This document shows, in pieces, positions 60,473 through 64,000 of a stretch of DNA of 64,000 nucleotides (positions are counted from its first letter, which is position 1; the number at the start of each line of letters is the position of its first letter). The position numbers and the translations under genes were made by a program. This DNA is from Xestospongia bergquistia (taxonomy: Eukaryota; Porifera; Demospongiae; Haplosclerida; Petrosiidae), in assembly GCA_963965975.1 (NCBI GenBank), contig OZ014413.1, forward strand, positions 1,676,501 to 1,740,500, in the 5' to 3' direction. The notes below the pieces were generated by a model. The model saw only the letters and a list, made by a program, of their open reading frames with translations, did not search any database and had not been told where the DNA came from.

Positions 60473-60750
60473 GTTTGGTTTTGCTGGTCATTTAATGATT
60501 GTTTATTAATTCGTCTGTTTCTATTTTATGTTCGTCTATATAATTATTCATAATTATCATCTATAATTTTATAATTATTATCTTCAATTATGTCTACGCC
60601 ACGATATTAGGTGTGGTTCCACGTTTTGAAGGCGTGGTTTCAGTAACCGGAACTCTATCCTTCGTCCGGTTACAGGACCTACTGCCTGTGTGAAAAGGGT
60701 GCGTAAATTTTGGTTATGGGTGAAGCAATTTACATATTATGGGAAAGGTG
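60473..60750. other. Unannotated; short GC-richer patch with repeated CCGGTTAC/GTAACCGG
   Basis: No gene. Around 60590-60680 are AGTAACCGGAACTC and GTCCGGTTACAGG as a small inverted pair, perhaps a transposon end. Confidence 0.35.
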
Positions 60751-60751
60751 A

Positions 60752-61020
60752 GTATGGCTTATATACGGAAGCCGAAGGCGGACATCCAATTCAACTTCAT
60801 AATTTCACATTCTACTTTGAAGTTTTCCAAAAATATTCCAATTCTAATTCTATTTTCAATCCTTCGATGGAATATTTAACAACTAAAATCTTACACCTAA
60901 CTGGAAACATGTCACTGCAAAGTAGAATTGGAATATTTTTGGAAAACTTCAAAGTAAAACATGAAAATTGTGAGGTAGAAATGGATGGCCACCTTCGGCA
61001 TCTGTATTTATATCTTGTGA
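60752..61020. repeat. Long imperfect foldback, arms about 95 bp
   Basis: The left arm runs from about 60752 (TATATACGGAAGCCGAAGG) to 60847 (GTTTTCCAAAAATATTCC), and the right arm from about 60921 to 61020 as its reverse complement with scattered mismatches. The loop is about 75 bp. The innermost 30 bp pair almost perfectly; mismatches rise outward. Transcription would give a long hairpin. Confidence 0.8.
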
Positions 61021-61178
61021 TTCACTCAGTGGCCAGTGGAGCAGTGCACCCATATACAATGCAAACTCCCTGTTATATTAAAAAGTGTCAGTGTGTATGT
61101 GCTTCTATATTGCAATAGAACAATGAAGTAGAGGCTTGTAAAGCTGGTCAATCATGCAACAATTAACACTAAGGCCAG

Positions 61179-61466
61179 GTGCCAAAAAAAGCACATGACT
61201 ATAGACAGTGTCATCAGCCTGGACTGGAGATTATTCTTGATATCATGAGTCAAACTTGTAAAAAGAGAAAAGTAGTTAGATGTAGTCAAACACGAAGAAT
61301 TGAAACATACTTTGTGAGTCAGCCTCAACTATCTCAACCCTCTGCTGATGATGATAGAGCTGATAGTATTGACACTAAGGACATTACATCTGAATTTATT
61401 AAAAATATGCAGTACCCGTACTGCATATTTTTAATCTTTTTGATTATATTATATACAATATTATAA
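61179..61466 (+). other. Short open frame of uncertain status
   Basis: The frame encodes a basic, protein-like stretch (QTRRIETYFVSQPQLSQP followed by acidic residues) but opens without an ATG until MSQTCKKRK near 61245, and its end overlaps a palindrome. The ETYF-like motif recalls N-termini of transposase-derived zinc-finger proteins, but I do not recognise it with any certainty. Confidence 0.2.
61398..61435. repeat. Perfect 18-bp palindrome arms with a 2-bp loop
   Basis: ATTAAAAATATGCAGTAC, then CC, then GTACTGCATATTTTTAAT. It could form a tight hairpin, or be the joined ends of a small element. Confidence 0.85.
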
Positions 61467-61543
61467 TATGTACATTAAAAATTTTGCTCCCCCAAATTAA
61501 ATATTGTTCCTACTCGAGGCTACTCCACTGTCACTGTAAGAAT

Positions 61544-61690
61544 TATGGCCACTGAATCCACTGATGAGGCCTTAAAAGCCTACAAAAGGGTTGTTATAAG
61601 TGTCTTTCAGTCCCAATATGCAGACCTTAGTTCAGTACTATAGGAAAAAGCTATGGCCAGATTTGTGGAGAAAGCTTTCGCTACCTAGAT
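61544..61690 (+). pseudogene. Broken N-domain exon
   Basis: ATG 61544 begins a frame like the N-domain of genes A, D and F (ALKAYKRVVISVFQSQYADL), but TAG interrupts at about 61640 and another follows near 61686, after FVEKAFAT. The remaining two thirds of the exon are missing. Confidence 0.85.
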
Positions 61691-61761
61691 AATTAAAAAA
61701 AAATCATGATTTTTGTTATACTTTAGTGGATGGTGTTTTAAAAATGGCTGGTCATAGACAG

Positions 61762-61938
61762 TGTTCATATATCCAGTAACTGAAGCTGTTAACAACATGC
61801 TGACAAAAGAGATTGAGATCACTATTGACATCGAGAGGTCGCCACGACAATTCATTGCATATCTTCTTAAGGTTGCCCCAAATGAAATCAATACTGTTCA
61901 ACCCCCTGTTGAAATTATAAGTGATCCTAGAAACCCAG
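61762..61938 (+). other. Orphan phase-1/phase-1 exon, unrecognised module
   Basis: 177 bp open between an acceptor (CATAGACAG) and a donor (CCAG then GTAAGA), phase 1 on both sides like the module exons of the neighbouring genes. The peptide contains PVTEAVNNMLTKEIEITIDI, then IAYLLKVAPNEIN and VEIISDPRNPG. It follows the broken N-domain exon and may be a surviving module of that dead gene. I do not recognise it. Confidence 0.35.
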
Positions 61939-62247
61939 GTAAGATACCTGCTCATTAGATTGTGTTCGAGAAATCACTGATAAGAGATCGTCTCAGGCTT
62001 GTACTCTTAATATAACATTAATTCCTTCTGCTTACTGGCTTTTATCTAGTCATCAAGGAAAAGTCAAAATTACTGAAGAATTGGGACTCTAGAAGATTTT
62101 TTTGTATACGTGTTTGAGAAGATAGAGCAGAGGAATGAATTTACTCATCAAATCTGTACTGTTTCACAGCCTCGTACGCAGGCTTTCGCGAAAGAAAAGA
62201 AAGGGGTGGAACTACTTTAACATACACCACGCCCTTCTTTACTGACA
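61939..62247. other. Intergenic, upstream of gene F
   Basis: No gene seen. The last 40 bp (CACCACGCCCTTCTTTACTGAC) resemble the leader just before the gene D start codon (GAGCCCCACCCTTCTTTTTGAC), so the two genes may share a 5' leader. Confidence 0.4.
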
Positions 62248-64000
62248 ATGGCAGCAAAATCTACACTATCTCTGTATGTGTCTGAAGACACTCTAACAGT
62301 CTACAAATGGGCTGTTGTTGATGTATTTCAAGACGCATATGACAATCTTAGATCAGTTCTAGAAAATTCTATGACAAGTTTTTCAGGGAACGCATATTCA
62401 GCAGGACTGATATCCTCACATGTTATGAGGACTAAAAATTTTGAGGGTATACTGCAGGAATTTACTTCAGGATTAAAAATGATGAAGAATGTTTTGGAAG
62501 TACAGAAGCACTGTCAAATTCTTATCAAAATTCTTGAAGATATTCGTGGACCTGCTGCGATTGCTGGTAGGAATTTAACACAAAAGTTATCCGCTTTATC
62601 TGGTACGTGTATATATATAATTTCATACAAGAAGATTGTTTTTTCATTTAATTGCTATCAATGTATCTATATGCTATAATTATATTAGTGAATTTATTGG
62701 TTAAGTTGTTGCATCTCATTTTTGTGTATAGATCTTCCCCATCGTTTGAGTCATTATCATCTATCATATGAGGATTTGAACAAAGTCTGTGATGATGATC
62801 TTTTTAGTGAAATTTTGGAGCATATAGACAACCTTAAAAAAGTAGGTAATGGCTTGAGAGTATCAAGCAAATATATTGATAGCATTTCACAAAAAGATGA
62901 AAATGATGTAGAAAGGAAGGCTGATATACTCTATGCCTGGAAAGCAGAGAATAGCACCACAGCTACTTTCATAAAACTGATAATAGCATTTTTAAATATG
63001 GAAAATAAAGCTGCTGTTGACTCTATCTTGAAATACCTTTCAAAAAGAAGCACTTCAGAATCATATTCTGTAACATATACACTTAATCCTCAGAAAGCAA
63101 AGAAACATTATCCAAACTGGGAACGCTTATCAGATCATGATAAGGAGAGGACAAGGAATAAGCTAATGGCTGAGAATCGCGATGTACGAAAGGCATATAC
63201 GGTTTTTATTTACAAACTTAAACGTTCATTCACACAGCGAAATGTTGACCCATCAGATGTTCAGTCAATTGTTAATAGCTTTAGTTCAGCTGAAGTATTT
63301 AGTTTTAGCAAAGACGACAATATTGGCACAACCTTTACTGAAATCACAAGTCATTGTACATGGTTCAATTATGAGTCACTTAAGGTTATTGTTGAGATTT
63401 TATGTGATGACACTGAAAGCAAATATCTGAAGACATACGAAGATAAACATCTTAAACCTTATTTAGATCGGTCCATTTTTGAGATACCGTGTAATCCTTC
63501 TCGTGACCAGTCCCGTGCTGATCTCCTTTTTAAGGTGCCTATAGAGCTAACAGGAAACCAAGTGAAGGCCATTCAACAAAATCTTGCTGTATTCCTGGGG
63601 TTTGACAGTAGTGCCATTTTTCATTTTGAAAGTTATGAAGAGGGATGTATTGATTTGATATTTAGTCTTCCCAAAGTAGTATTGCTAACAGGTTTTACTA
63701 ATTTTTATCAGCCTTTTACAAATATTGTAAGAGAAGAATCAAGAAATTGTTACAGAGCTATGATTGATCTATTCACTGTGCTGTAAGAATCATGTTTAAT
63801 TGTTGTATTATTTAGTTCACAAACTGTTTTTACAGATCATGTTCTAAGCATCCAGAAGTATTGCTTCTTTTAAGCCTGTTGCAAGAACAAAAGGCTCCTA
63901 AAGAGATAGAAAGTGGTAAAATAAGAACTTTAAAACAAAATAAGTTTTGTTTAAATGGAAATAGCATTAAGTTATCATTTGATAAAAATTATAAAATTAT
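62248..64000 (+). CDS. Gene F: N-domain and Death-domain protein, gene D-like, 3' end outside window
   Basis: Exons 62248-62602, 62732-63782 and 63836-63915 join in phase (1, then 2, then 1) exactly as the first three exons of gene D, then a donor (GGTAAAA) leads out of the window. Order: helical N-domain (FSGNAYSAGLISSHVM, ending RGPAAIAGRNLTQKLS), Death domain (LKKVGNGLRVSSKYIDSI, with YAWKAENSTTATFIKL), then the ELKPQ-like region (HCTWFNYESLKVIVEI; EGCIDLIFSLPKVV). No lesion is seen in the visible 495 or so residues, making this the best-preserved copy of the gene D front end. By analogy a helicase may follow beyond 64000, which cannot be seen. Confidence 0.8.

Noticed and set aside
61761-61958. 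Complete small protein gene
   Set aside because: The last codons run into a good donor, and the start is not an ATG in a useful context; it reads better as an isolated internal exon.
1-64000. tRNA, rRNA or retroviral genes
   Set aside because: No cloverleaf with A/B box pattern, rRNA-like block, or reverse transcriptase/integrase motif was noticed on either strand; a covariance-model scan would be needed to exclude small RNAs.

Overview
The window looks like AT-rich nuclear DNA of an early-branching metazoan. Introns are short (mostly 50-150 bp) with GT/AG ends. There is a three-exon mitochondrial NDUFA2 gene and many Death-fold and TRAF/MATH domains. A demosponge such as Amphimedon is my best guess, but this is an inference from style and gene content, not from a database match.

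Layout. 1-9.1 kb: three single-exon kynurenine 3-monooxygenase (KMO) copies on the minus strand, the first cut by the window edge, with a plus-strand ndufa2 gene between copies two and three. 9.6-14.6 kb: gene A, a 13-exon plus-strand gene for an adaptor-like protein (helical N-domain, two copies of an undescribed module I call ELKPQ, one CARD-like module, coiled coil, two MATH domains). 15.3-21.4 kb: two broken chimeric relatives (B and B2) with KMO pseudogene pieces and an antisense XRN-type exonuclease exon. 22.6-23.8 kb: a 1,237-bp element with terminal inverted repeats and a 7-bp target duplication, sitting in the 5' region of gene C. 23.85-31.7 kb: gene C (Death domain, CARD-like, ELKPQ, CARD-like, ELKPQ, coiled coils, CCCH zinc finger, HELZ2-like SF1 helicase). 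32.4-32.8 kb: a CRAL-TRIO/SEC14 fragment. 33.05-46.8 kb: gene D, a very large HELZ2-like gene (N-domain, Death domain, ELKPQ-like module, two helicase cores, RNB exonuclease domain, third UPF1-type helicase core). 47.2-49.2 kb: a pseudogene of a D-like gene. 51.3-59.6 kb: gene E, a near-identical but decayed copy of gene C. 60.2-62 kb: decayed fragments, a long foldback and a short palindrome. 62.25 kb to the end: gene F, which starts like gene D and runs off the window.

How the genes may work together (inference). Putative sensor/effector helicases (C, D, E, probably F) and a putative MATH adaptor (A) share the same N-terminal interaction modules. This resembles the CARD-helicase to TRAF wiring of vertebrate RIG-I-like signalling, but it is built on HELZ2/UPF1-type helicases plus an RNB nuclease. 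Nearly all module exons are flanked by phase-1 introns, so modules can be duplicated, dropped or swapped in frame, and the B and B2 chimeras show breakage and rejoining in this array. Several copies carry single-base frameshifts. From sequence alone I cannot tell recent pseudogenes from draft-assembly errors.
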